A DNA stretch of 20,839 nucleotides, from the NCBI GenBank assembly GCA_035762665.1, contig DASTNZ010000215.1, forward strand, positions 1 through 20,839, written 5' to 3'. This document shows positions 6,268 through 13,662 of the stretch, piece after piece. The notes below the pieces were generated by a model. The model had not been told where the DNA came from. It searched no databases and was given only the letters and a program-made list of their open reading frames with translations. The DNA comes from JASLBX01 sp035762665 (lineage in GTDB: Bacteria; Actinomycetota; Actinomycetes; Jiangellales; Jiangellaceae). How positions within the stretch are numbered: position 1 is the first letter of the stretch; the number at the start of each line of letters is the position of its first letter. The position numbers and the translations under genes are program-made.

Positions 6268-6765
6268 CTAGCGGATGAGAATCAGGCTAAGGATTCGCAG
6301 CAGCGCGGGGACGGTGAGCACATAGAGAAAGAACAGAACAATAGGGACAAACGTGCCGCCGCCTTGTCCGGTTCGTCTAATCTGGCGCTGGGCGAGGTGA
6401 CCAATAACGATCGCGACGGGCCAGAAGAGCGGGCCAAGTAAGGCGAGCACTGCCGTGACTATCGCCAGCCTGCTCGTCTCCCTTGGCGGAGAGTAAGCCG
6501 GGCGTGGGTTGGCACTCGGTGCCGTTCTGGCTTGTGCCGCAACCCGATCGGGCTCGTGAGCGGCGAGGCGCGCTTGGTCGAGAAGCACGTCCCGAGCTCG
6601 AACGATATCTTCGAATGTCTGGGCATTGCCGCCAGTATCGGGGTGGCCGCCGCGCCTGGCCTTCCGGTGAAATGCCCGTACCACCTGCTGTCGGTCAGCG
6701 CCTCTGGGCACACCGAGAACGTCATGCGGATCGCGTCCGCCTTGCCGGTGAACGTCACTCCTCAT
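6268..6765 (-). CDS. Membrane-bound J-domain protein
   Basis: The 165-residue protein carries an N-terminal J domain (residues ~12-60) beginning DPHDVLGV and containing the essential HPD loop at 41-43 (GGHPDTGG), which stimulates Hsp70 ATPase activity. A Pro/Ala-rich linker follows. Two hydrophobic segments come next (about 98-122, LAIVTAVLALLGPLFWPVAI, and 137-160, FVPIVLFFLYVLTVPALL), resembling the DUF4190-type two-helix region. There is no Gly/Phe region or zinc finger, so it is not canonical DnaJ but a J-like co-chaperone recruiting DnaK to the membrane. Its ATG (6763-6765) overlaps the qcrB stop as ATGA, so the two are translationally coupled. An inferred role is assembly or quality control of the cytochrome bc1 subunits encoded before it. 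Confidence 0.8.
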   Translation of the reverse strand: MRSDVHRQGGRDPHDVLGVPRGADRQQVVRAFHRKARRGGHPDTGGNAQTFEDIVRARDVLLDQARLAAHEPDRVAAQARTAPSANPRPAYSPPRETSRLAIVTAVLALLGPLFWPVAIVIGHLAQRQIRRTGQGGGTFVPIVLFFLYVLTVPALLRILSLILIR

Positions 6766-8444
6766 CGCTGAGTGTCCTCTCCGACACCAGGACGTGCGAA
6801 CGTGGTGACCTCATGCCGGGAGTCGTGGTGGGCGGCTCTGATCTCCTCCGTCGTGGGTTGATCGACTACGTCGCCGAAGTACACCTTGGACAACCGGGCA
6901 CGGAGCTTTGACCAGGACTGCCGCGGCGCCGGAATGCCGTTTTCGTCCAGTTCGGGCCCGGGCTTGAGTGGTGCCTGACGCTCATGCGAAGTGAGCGCAT
7001 ACGCGTCATACCGGTTGAGTTGCAGGTGCACTTCGGCGAATCGACCGCCCGGGCTGACGACGGTGATGCCGGTTTCGCGTCCGTGCACTACCTTGTCGCG
7101 GTCACGGCGCTGGAGGCCGAGGCAGATTCGTTTGGTGATCGAGTACGCCAGGGGCGGCAGCAGGATGATGCTGATCTGCAGGAACCGCGTTACCCAGTTC
7201 ACTGGGACGTCCACCACGGTTGCGAGCACGTCGTTGCCACCGGCGATCCACAGCAGGAGATAGAAGACGATGAACCCGACACCGAGTCCAGTACGAGCGG
7301 GCATGTTGCGCGGCCGGTCCAGAATGTTCCGGTCTCCTTCCGCACCAGTGATCTTCTGCTCGATCCACGGGTAGATCGCCAGTGTAATGAGGATGATCCC
7401 GGGCAGCACTATCGCTGGGACGAGCACGCTCATCGTCAACTCGTGTCCGAAGACGTCGATCTCCCACGGCGGCATCAGCCGCAGGGCGCCATCGAGGAAC
7501 CCGATATACCAGTCCGGCTGACTACCGGCGCCGACCTGTGACGGGTCGTAGGGGCCCCGCAACCAGACCGGATTGATCTGCAGCGTGGCCGCCATCAGCA
7601 GTATGACGCCAAGGACGATCAGCATGAACGCGCCGGCCCTGGCTATGTGCACGACGAACGAAGAGCCGACGATGTTCCGGTTGGTCTTGCCGGCGCCGCC
7701 CCACTGGGTTCGCCCCTGCCGCCGGACCAGGATCAGGTGCAGTGCGAGTAGCGCCACGATGAGTCCTGGTATCAGGAACACGTGGAACACGTAGAGGCGG
7801 GAGACGATGTCGTCTCCCGGGTACTCGCCGCCGAAGATTAAGGAAGACAGATATGTCCCGACGATCGGGATGGCGAGCATGCCTCCCTCAATGACCCGTA
7901 GGCCCGTCCCCGAGAGAAGGTCATCCGGCAATGCGTGCCCGGTGTAGCCTCCGACGATGCCCAGTACCAGCAGACCGAGGCCGATCAACCAGTTGAGCTT
8001 CCGCGGTGTGCGGAATGCGCCGGTAAAGTAGACGCGGAGCAGGTGTACCGCCATGGCGGCGATGAATACGTGCGTGGCCCAGTAGTGGACCTGACGCATC
8101 AGCAGGCCACCGCGAACCTCGAAGGAGAGTTCCAGCGTAGACGCATACGCCTCGGAGACGACCACTCCGTGCAAGGGCGCGTACGCCCCGTCGTACGCGA
8201 CGGGTGCCATTGAGGGCTTGAACCACACTGTCAGGAAGATGCCGGATATCAGGATCACGACGAGGCTGAAGAGCGCAATGTAGCCCAGCCAGAACGACCA
8301 GTGGTTGGGAAAAGCCTTGCCCGCCTTGCGCTGCAACCAGCGACTCGCCGTGATCCGCTGGTCGGCGAAATCGACCACCCTTCCCGCCTGCCTCAGGGCC
8401 CAGTTGCGGCTCGGCTTCGTAGGTGTCTGGGCGGCTTTGGTCAT
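6762..8444 (-). CDS. qcrB: Cytochrome bc1 complex cytochrome b subunit
   Basis: The 560-residue protein is a menaquinol-cytochrome c reductase cytochrome b. Bis-heme ligands are visible: H120 and H134 in helix B (RQVHYWATHVFIAAMAVHLL) and H221 and H236 in helix D (YVFHVFLIPGLIVALLALHL), spaced x13 and x14, the latter as in b6-type proteins. The Qo-site motif PDWY is at 310-313. About eight membrane spans precede a long soluble C-terminal tail (after ~430), typical of actinobacterial QcrB. The start ATG 8442-8444 overlaps the qcrA stop as ATGA; the open frame extends 57 codons further upstream, but only in a shadow of qcrA. The protein passes electrons from menaquinol to the Rieske centre and the cytochrome c subunit in the cell membrane. 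The qcrC gene is absent from the window. Confidence 0.95.
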   Translation of the reverse strand: MTKAAQTPTKPSRNWALRQAGRVVDFADQRITASRWLQRKAGKAFPNHWSFWLGYIALFSLVVILISGIFLTVWFKPSMAPVAYDGAYAPLHGVVVSEAYASTLELSFEVRGGLLMRQVHYWATHVFIAAMAVHLLRVYFTGAFRTPRKLNWLIGLGLLVLGIVGGYTGHALPDDLLSGTGLRVIEGGMLAIPIVGTYLSSLIFGGEYPGDDIVSRLYVFHVFLIPGLIVALLALHLILVRRQGRTQWGGAGKTNRNIVGSSFVVHIARAGAFMLIVLGVILLMAATLQINPVWLRGPYDPSQVGAGSQPDWYIGFLDGALRLMPPWEIDVFGHELTMSVLVPAIVLPGIILITLAIYPWIEQKITGAEGDRNILDRPRNMPARTGLGVGFIVFYLLLWIAGGNDVLATVVDVPVNWVTRFLQISIILLPPLAYSITKRICLGLQRRDRDKVVHGRETGITVVSPGGRFAEVHLQLNRYDAYALTSHERQAPLKPGPELDENGIPAPRQSWSKLRARLSKVYFGDVVDQPTTEEIRAAHHDSRHEVTTFARPGVGEDTQR

Positions 8445-9535
8445 GCTTCGCGCTCCCAGTAGTTCGGCCCGACCGCCTCGGTGAAGTCGCCTTGTGCAAC
8501 TAGGAATCCATCGTCGTCGACCGCAAGTGGTAGCTGGGGTAGCGACCGGGTAGCCGGGCCGAAGATCACCGCGCCGTTGTCCGCGAGATCGAATGTCGCC
8601 TGGTGACAGGGGCACAGCAGGTGATGCGTCGTGCGCTCATAGAGGCTGACCGGGCAGCCGAGGTGGGTGCAGATCTTGGAGTAGGCGACGATGCCGTCCA
8701 CGTGCCAGTTCTCCCGCCCCTCAGCGGGAGCCAGTTCCTCCGGTCGCATGCGAACGAGCACGACCGGCGATTTGGCCCGCTCGTTCGACCGCGCCGGGCC
8801 GTCGTTTGGTAGGTCGAGGAAGCTGGCGGGCATGACGCCGACCAGCTCGCCCACCTGAAGGTCGGAAGCTCGAATAGGTCGGTAACTGACGTCGGTCAGC
8901 AAGCGGACGCCCTCCGCCCAGGCGGTGCGCTCGCGCTTATTGCCGGGAACCGGGTCGAGGCCGCGCAGTGCCACGACGGCAGGCAGCGGCAGCAGCGCGA
9001 GCGCACCGAGCAGGGAGTTGCGAATCAGCCTGCGCCGCCCGAACCCGCTGCCCGTCGCACCTCCGCCGGAGTCTTGCTGTGTTGAGTCGCCGACATCGTC
9101 TGCGTTTCTGTGCTCGACGACCTCCGTGCCAGTCATCAATCCGCGCGACCAGTGCACCACACCGACACCGGCGAGCAGCACAGCGAGGCCGAGCGTAAGG
9201 CCAAGCACGAGATTGGAGACGTGCAGGTTGCCGATGTTGGCTTCATCCCCGCCAGCCTTGTCAGCAAAGCCGATGTAGAAAACGACCGATGCGATGACGA
9301 ACACCGCCGCCACTGCGAACGCGCCGGCTATCTCTCGTGTTGCTCGCTGCCGGGCTCTGGGCTCGACATCGGTGAGCCGTGGCCTGGCATCCGGCAGGCC
9401 GGGATCCGGGACGGGACCACCCACTGGCTCATCAGGTTCCACCTCCCCGGCCAGTTCAGGGTGCGTTCGATCCACGTTTCCCCGGGTGGTCAGCGGGCGA
9501 CTCAGGCGCGATTGCGGCGAGGTGGAATCAGTCAT
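8441..9535 (-). CDS. qcrA: Cytochrome bc1 complex Rieske iron-sulfur subunit
   Basis: From ATG 9533-9535 the product has 364 residues. Three hydrophobic segments (about 71-91, 107-127, 171-191) match the three-helix actinobacterial QcrA rather than the single-helix mitochondrial type. The [2Fe-2S] ligands are in CTHLGC (C289, H291, with disulfide C294) and CPCHQATF (C308, H311, with C310). A proline-rich N-terminal region of about 55 residues precedes the first helix. A GTG at 9578-9580 would add 15 residues, and neither start has a good Shine-Dalgarno. The gene opens a qcrA-qcrB-J-protein operon joined by ATGA overlaps. In most actinobacteria ctaE and qcrC come directly before qcrA; here there is a palindrome and then a pseudogene. 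Confidence 0.93.
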   Translation of the reverse strand: MTDSTSPQSRLSRPLTTRGNVDRTHPELAGEVEPDEPVGGPVPDPGLPDARPRLTDVEPRARQRATREIAGAFAVAAVFVIASVVFYIGFADKAGGDEANIGNLHVSNLVLGLTLGLAVLLAGVGVVHWSRGLMTGTEVVEHRNADDVGDSTQQDSGGGATGSGFGRRRLIRNSLLGALALLPLPAVVALRGLDPVPGNKRERTAWAEGVRLLTDVSYRPIRASDLQVGELVGVMPASFLDLPNDGPARSNERAKSPVVLVRMRPEELAPAEGRENWHVDGIVAYSKICTHLGCPVSLYERTTHHLLCPCHQATFDLADNGAVIFGPATRSLPQLPLAVDDDGFLVAQGDFTEAVGPNYWEREA

Positions 9536-9585
9536 GGCATCGTTGAGCTTCTGTCGGTGTCTGTTATCTCTCTCAATCACTAAGA

Positions 9586-9597
9586 CGACATAAGTCG
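9586..9597. promoter_or_regulatory. Candidate operator or promoter palindrome upstream of qcrA
   Basis: CGAC-ATAA-GTCG at 9586-9597 is an inverted repeat with perfect 4-base arms and an AT-rich centre, in otherwise GC-rich DNA. It lies 6 bases before the alternative GTG start and about 50 bases before the preferred qcrA ATG, where a promoter would be expected. No clear -35/-10 pair could be assigned, and the arms are short. Confidence 0.3.
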
Positions 9598-9752
9598 CCC
9601 AGATGTGACATCGAGTCTTCGAATCGTCAGAAGGCCGATCCCAGCCGGTGGTTTGATGACGCCGATGTGGGCCTATCCCCGGGCGCCGCCGCTGCCCAAG
9701 GCGAGTGCGAAGCGCGCGGGGCGAGCCGGCGAAGGTGGTTGGTTCGAGTTAG

Positions 9753-10443
9753 TCACTGGGCGGCTAAGACCTGAGCCGCCGCTCTCGGAACGAGCACGAC
9801 GGGCACCGGCGAGTGCCGGACGATCTTGCCAGAGCGGGACCCGAGGAACACCTGCGCGACCGGTGCGACGGAGCTCGAGCCGACGGTAAGTATGTCGCCG
9901 TCCTGCCAATCAATGTCGTGCAGCCCCTCGTCCCAGTCCTCGCCGTACCCGATCACGACCTCCAGCGGAGGCGGAGCGGGTTACAGGTCCTTGACCTGCT
10001 GGGTGACCTTCTGGGCGGCCACCTCCATGCTTGCGGCCCACTCGGCGACGCGTGCATCGTCAGCGAGCCTGCCCACTCCGGCGGTGTAGGGCGGCGGCTC
10101 GCGGCCATGGGCGTCGCCCCTGGCCGAGGGTCGCGTACGCGTAGGAATACGACGATCCGGAGACCGGAACCGCGCCGGCTAATTCGGCGTAGCAGACAGC
10201 CGTCAGCCCCGCGACCACGCCAGCGAAGACGAAGGACCAGATGACCGCCGGTCCTGCGATGGGAACTGCCTCCGACAGCACGAAGAAGATACCGGTACCG
10301 ATCGTCCCGCCGATACCGATCGCGGAAAGTGGCAAGAGCCCGATAGTGCGTACCAGCTCACTGCGGCCGGTATCCGTCCCAGTCTCCCGGGCCACTTCCC
10401 TGACAGGCTTGCGTCGCAGGATTTGTTCTCGCAGCGTTGCCAT
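9753..10443 (-). pseudogene. Amino-acid permease N-terminus joined to a universal stress protein C-terminal half (internal deletion, in-frame stop)
   Basis: From ATG 10441-10443 the minus strand encodes the N-terminus of a cationic-amino-acid-transporter-type APC permease: MATLREQILRRKPVREVARE, then LSAIGIGGTIGTGIFFVLSE, continuing through SYSYAYATLGQ (~107 codons). At about 10112-10125 the similarity stops. In another frame the sequence becomes the second half of a UspA-like domain: PYTAGVGRLADDARVAEWAA, a TAA stop at 9981-9983, then in the same frame PPPLEVVIGYGEDWDE and DWQDGDILTVGSSSVAPVAQ, followed by VFLGSRSGKIVRHSPVPVVL. The last part contains the nucleotide-binding G-x2-G-x9-GS-type loop. 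The remaining permease helices and the first USP half are missing. Such permeases can carry a USP domain or have a usp gene next to them, so one deletion between the two is the simplest explanation. The stop arose before or after that event. No functional product is expected. Confidence 0.75.
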
Positions 10444-10485
10444 GGTCCCTCCAGCCACCCGTTGAGCGCGAATATCTGGCTAGTC

Positions 10486-10497
10486 GGAACCCGTTCC
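10486..10497. promoter_or_regulatory. Inverted repeat upstream of the permease remnant
   Basis: GGAAC at 10486-10490 and GTTCC at 10493-10497 form a 12-base near-palindrome with a 2-base centre, about 45 bases upstream of the ATG of the broken permease. This is a plausible old operator position. No regulator is assigned. Confidence 0.25.
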
Positions 10498-10674
10498 CGA
10501 TGGCCAGACGTCACATGCCGCAGTGTGGTGTAGATCTTTCCCGGCTCATGCCCTGCGGTGCTGACTATTCCGGAATCGGCTCTGGGCGGCCACCGGGATC
10601 GGGAATTCAGTGGTGCGGGTAGTGAAATGTGCCGGGGTGCTCACGGACCCGCCCGGGGTTCGGTGCCCCCATGG

Positions 10675-11514
10675 TCAGCCGTCGCGCCGAGTGCGTATTA
10701 CTCGAACGCCGCTCGGCTGGTTGGGTCCGTCCTGGAGATCTCGGCCGTCCAGCCATGAGGTGATGACGTGCGCGAGCTCTCTGGGATGGCTGAAGTTGAT
10801 GGCGTGCGCGGCCTGCTCGATCAGCACTACGTTCACGTGATCAGGCGCGAGTCTTCCGACATCCCGCACCCGATGCGGGGGCGGCATGAGTGGATCTCGG
10901 CCGCCCAGTACGGCAAGCGTGGGAACCGGTGTGTGCAGCAACCGCTCCAACGACGGGAAACGGGTGAGCTCACGAAACAGTCGGAGCGCGTTGAGCGGCC
11001 CGAACTTCAGATAGTCGGGCACGGCGACGGGGATCATCCTCGGGCTCTCCCGGACTGCGTCGCGCGCAAGTTGAAGCACGGCGCGCGCCAGAGGCTGATT
11101 CTGAATGCCACCCGCTGGGGAAACCAGGACCAGGCGGTGGACTCGTCCCGGCGCGGCGTGGGCGGCCTCGAGGCCGATGGGGCAGCCCATGGAGTTGCCT
11201 ACGAGCACGGCTTGATCGAAATGCAACTGGTCGAGGATTGCGAGGAGCGCCTCGGCCAGATCGGCGATGCCGAGCACATGCCCTCGCCGCTCGCTGCGCC
11301 CATACCCGGGCAGGTCGGGCACCACGTTGACCCGACCGTCAGCGAGCAGGCGGGCGGTCGGCATGAGATACGTGCCGGAGATGGCGAAGCCATGAAGATG
11401 AACGATGGGCACTCCGCTGCCGCCAAGGCTGCGACGGTAGTGGACTGACTTGCCCTCAAGGCGGATGTGCTCGTCCGCCCAACCGTCATCGCTCGGCGAT
11501 TGAAACCTCATCAT
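10675..11514 (-). CDS. Alpha/beta hydrolase with complete catalytic triad
   Basis: From ATG 11512-11514 (a second ATG follows directly) the protein has 279 residues. The oxyanion motif HLHGFAISGTY lies near residues 40-50, and DLPGYGRS follows at about 67-74. The nucleophile elbow GNSMG centres on S108, the acid is D207 in GGRDPLMPP, and the base is H237 in EQAAHAINFSHP. All three catalytic residues are in place, as in haloperoxidase-, lactonase- and C-C-hydrolase-like enzymes. The open frame runs a further 37 codons upstream, but GGTGAG before the internal ATG and the start of homologous-looking sequence favour the shorter form. There is no signal peptide, so it is cytoplasmic. It lies 13 bases after a possible small membrane-protein gene on the same strand. 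The substrate is unknown. Confidence 0.88.
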   Translation of the reverse strand: MMRFQSPSDDGWADEHIRLEGKSVHYRRSLGGSGVPIVHLHGFAISGTYLMPTARLLADGRVNVVPDLPGYGRSERRGHVLGIADLAEALLAILDQLHFDQAVLVGNSMGCPIGLEAAHAAPGRVHRLVLVSPAGGIQNQPLARAVLQLARDAVRESPRMIPVAVPDYLKFGPLNALRLFRELTRFPSLERLLHTPVPTLAVLGGRDPLMPPPHRVRDVGRLAPDHVNVVLIEQAAHAINFSHPRELAHVITSWLDGRDLQDGPNQPSGVRVIRTRRDG

Positions 11515-11527
11515 TTGCTCACCGGCC

Positions 11528-11887
11528 TCACTCCTCCGGGATGGCGTCGGGCCTGTCAGGGTCGTGTGGTGCCGAGCGGCACTTGGTGTCATTGCAGTCA
11601 CCATTTCGCTGGTCCTGCTTATCACCTTTCTGGAACATATGACTGATCCCGACGATAAGGTCAGATGTATCGGTTTCGTTCAAGCCACCGCATTGCGAAG
11701 AAACGAATCCACGAAGAAGATCCGTGGCGACAGCCACGACCAGGGCCATGCCAAACCCCAGCTCAACACCTATTGCCCCGAGCATCAGCCAGAGTGTGAT
11801 GCCCAGCGTCAACAGTAGACAAGGTTGCTGCCGAGAAGGCCAAACGCCATGCTCGGCTCTGCTTGGGCCGACCTCAACGCTCTCCAC
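11528..11887 (-). CDS. Possible small membrane protein
   Basis: This 119-codon frame contains one long hydrophobic stretch, LLLTLGITLWLMLGAIGVEL followed by GFGMALVVAVATDLLRG (about residues 24-60), enough for one or two membrane helices. A hydrophilic, cysteine-containing tail follows. It ends 13 bases before the start of the hydrolase on the same strand, the usual operon spacing. Against it: no family is recognised, the tail looks low in information, and codon third positions are less GC-rich than in neighbours. The start could also be an internal ATG near residue 35. It is either a real small membrane protein or another relic. Confidence 0.35.
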   Translation of the reverse strand: MESVEVGPSRAEHGVWPSRQQPCLLLTLGITLWLMLGAIGVELGFGMALVVAVATDLLRGFVSSQCGGLNETDTSDLIVGISHMFQKGDKQDQRNGDCNDTKCRSAPHDPDRPDAIPEE

Positions 11888-12064
11888 GCCGGGCCGAGCA
11901 TCTGCCCCTGTGGCTGCGAACTGGGTCGGTTCACCCTCGGAGGATGATTCACAACGGCGTCGGCCCCGTTACGGTCGTTCGGATAAGTCCGTACCAGCAC
12001 CTCAAGGGTGACTGAGGGCGCCCAGCAGGTGTCGCTGACCTGGATTGGATGAGCAGGGGGCGCC

Positions 12065-13381
12065 ATGGGAGACGAAATCCGTTCCGCGACGGTCGACGAC
12101 CGCAGCCCGCATGCGTTGAGTGTGCGGCAGGCCGCGTTCATCGGGGTGGGTGCGATGGTCGGCGCGGGGATCTTCGCACTGCTGGGGGCGGCGGGTGAGG
12201 TGGCTGGAGCGGCCGTCTGGCTCTCGTTCCTGATCGCGGGCTCTGTCGCCGGCCTGCAGGGCTACTCATTCGCGAAACTTGGTGCGCGGTACCCGTCGGC
12301 GGGAGGATTCCTCGAGTACGTGGTCCGCGAGTTCGGCAACGGACGCGTGACCGGGATCATCGCGTGGCTGCTCTTCGCGGCGAACGCGATCATCACCGCC
12401 ATGGTTGCCGTGTCGTTCGGGAGCTATGCCAGCGCTGCAGTCGCCGACGGAGAAACAGGCTTGGCAAAGGCCTTCGCTGTGCTGATCATCCTTGTCATGA
12501 CGGCGCTGAACGTCCTCGGTTCGCAGGCAGTTGCCAGGGTTCAAACCATCGTCGTCATCGTGGTGATCGGCATCTTGACGCTGTTCGCCGTGGCGACGCT
12601 GGCGAACATGGATGCCAGCCTGCTGGCGTTCTCCGGGTATCCGAGCTTTCGGGACATCGTGTCGAGTGTCGCGCTGACGTTCTTCGCCTTCCTTGGTTTC
12701 GGCGTCATCACGTTTACGGCCAAGGATCTCGCCAATCCATCACGTCAGCTACCGCGAGCGGTCTACCTGGCTCTCGGGATCGCGACGGTGATCTATGTTG
12801 CTGTTGCCTTGGGTGTGTTCGGCACGCTGACGGTGAACGAGGTGATCTCTTCTGAGGGAACGGCACTGGCGGTCGCGGCCGAGCCGGTGCTCGGCTCGGC
12901 GGGGTACTGGCTGATGAGCGTGACCGCCTTGTTCGCGACGGCGGGCGCAACGAATTCGGGGCTGTATCCCGCTGCAGGGTTGTGCGAGCAGATGGCATCG
13001 ATCGGCCAGTTCCCGCCGCTGCTTGGTCGTCGCCTTCGGGAACGGGTACCCAACGGGCTCGTGGTCACAGCCATCACCGCCATGATCCTCGCCGTCGCGT
13101 TCGACCTGTCTGCGATCGCCTCGATCGGCAGCGCGGTCGCGCTGGTGGTCTTCACCTTGGTAACCGCCGGCCATCTGCGACTCCGCAGCGAGACTGGTGC
13201 ACGGGCCTCGGTGCTGGTGCTCGGCGTAGTTACGACGGTTGTCGTGCTGGTGACGTTCGCGACCACCACCCTGGTCGACGAACCGGCAACCGCAGCGGCG
13301 CTGGCGTTGGTCCTCCTTCTGAGTATCGCCTTGGACGTCGTATGGAAACGAGTTCGAGGGGGTCGAGTAGCTGGTGGATAG
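12065..13381 (+). CDS. APC-superfamily amino acid permease
   Basis: The 438-residue protein is almost wholly hydrophobic with about 12 membrane helices. Helix 1 carries the unwound substrate-binding motif GVGAMVGAGIFALLG (residues ~27-41), the signature of the APC superfamily. SFAKLGARYPSAGGFLEYV matches the helix 2/3 loop of these carriers, and TFFAFLGFGVITFTAKDLAN matches the helix 6 region. AGGGGGC-like bases precede ATG 12065. It would import an amino acid or related amine by proton symport or exchange; the substrate cannot be read from the sequence. Unlike the broken permease at 9753-10443 it is intact and of a different subfamily, and it has no C-terminal USP domain. It appears to be a single-gene unit; the next gene starts 281 bases later, and I see nothing definite between them. 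Confidence 0.9.
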   Translation: MGDEIRSATVDDRSPHALSVRQAAFIGVGAMVGAGIFALLGAAGEVAGAAVWLSFLIAGSVAGLQGYSFAKLGARYPSAGGFLEYVVREFGNGRVTGIIAWLLFAANAIITAMVAVSFGSYASAAVADGETGLAKAFAVLIILVMTALNVLGSQAVARVQTIVVIVVIGILTLFAVATLANMDASLLAFSGYPSFRDIVSSVALTFFAFLGFGVITFTAKDLANPSRQLPRAVYLALGIATVIYVAVALGVFGTLTVNEVISSEGTALAVAAEPVLGSAGYWLMSVTALFATAGATNSGLYPAAGLCEQMASIGQFPPLLGRRLRERVPNGLVVTAITAMILAVAFDLSAIASIGSAVALVVFTLVTAGHLRLRSETGARASVLVLGVVTTVVVLVTFATTTLVDEPATAAALALVLLLSIALDVVWKRVRGGRVAGG

Positions 13382-13662
13382 GCACCCGGGACCCCGTCGT
13401 CAGGTCAGCGTTGAGGCAGCGGCAGTACGCCCTGGACGCTTAGGTGCCGGAGAACGCTTGTCCCGCGGATAGGTCAGGGTTCGTGCCCGGCCGAAGGCAC
13501 GGCGGCAGCGGCTGTGGGCAAGGAGATTCGTGGCTGTCGCCTCGTCGGATGGGTCCTCGAAGAGAACTGTGGGGTATCTAACAACGCCCGAGCCATGACG
13601 TGCCGTCCTCCGAAGTCCTCGTGCAGGCGAAACACGCCTTCCGACGACGAGGAGGACCAACG

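Noticed and set aside
8445..8615. 57-codon N-terminal extension of QcrB
   Set aside because: It lies wholly within qcrA in another frame; the ATG at 8444 overlapping the qcrA stop as ATGA is the natural start.
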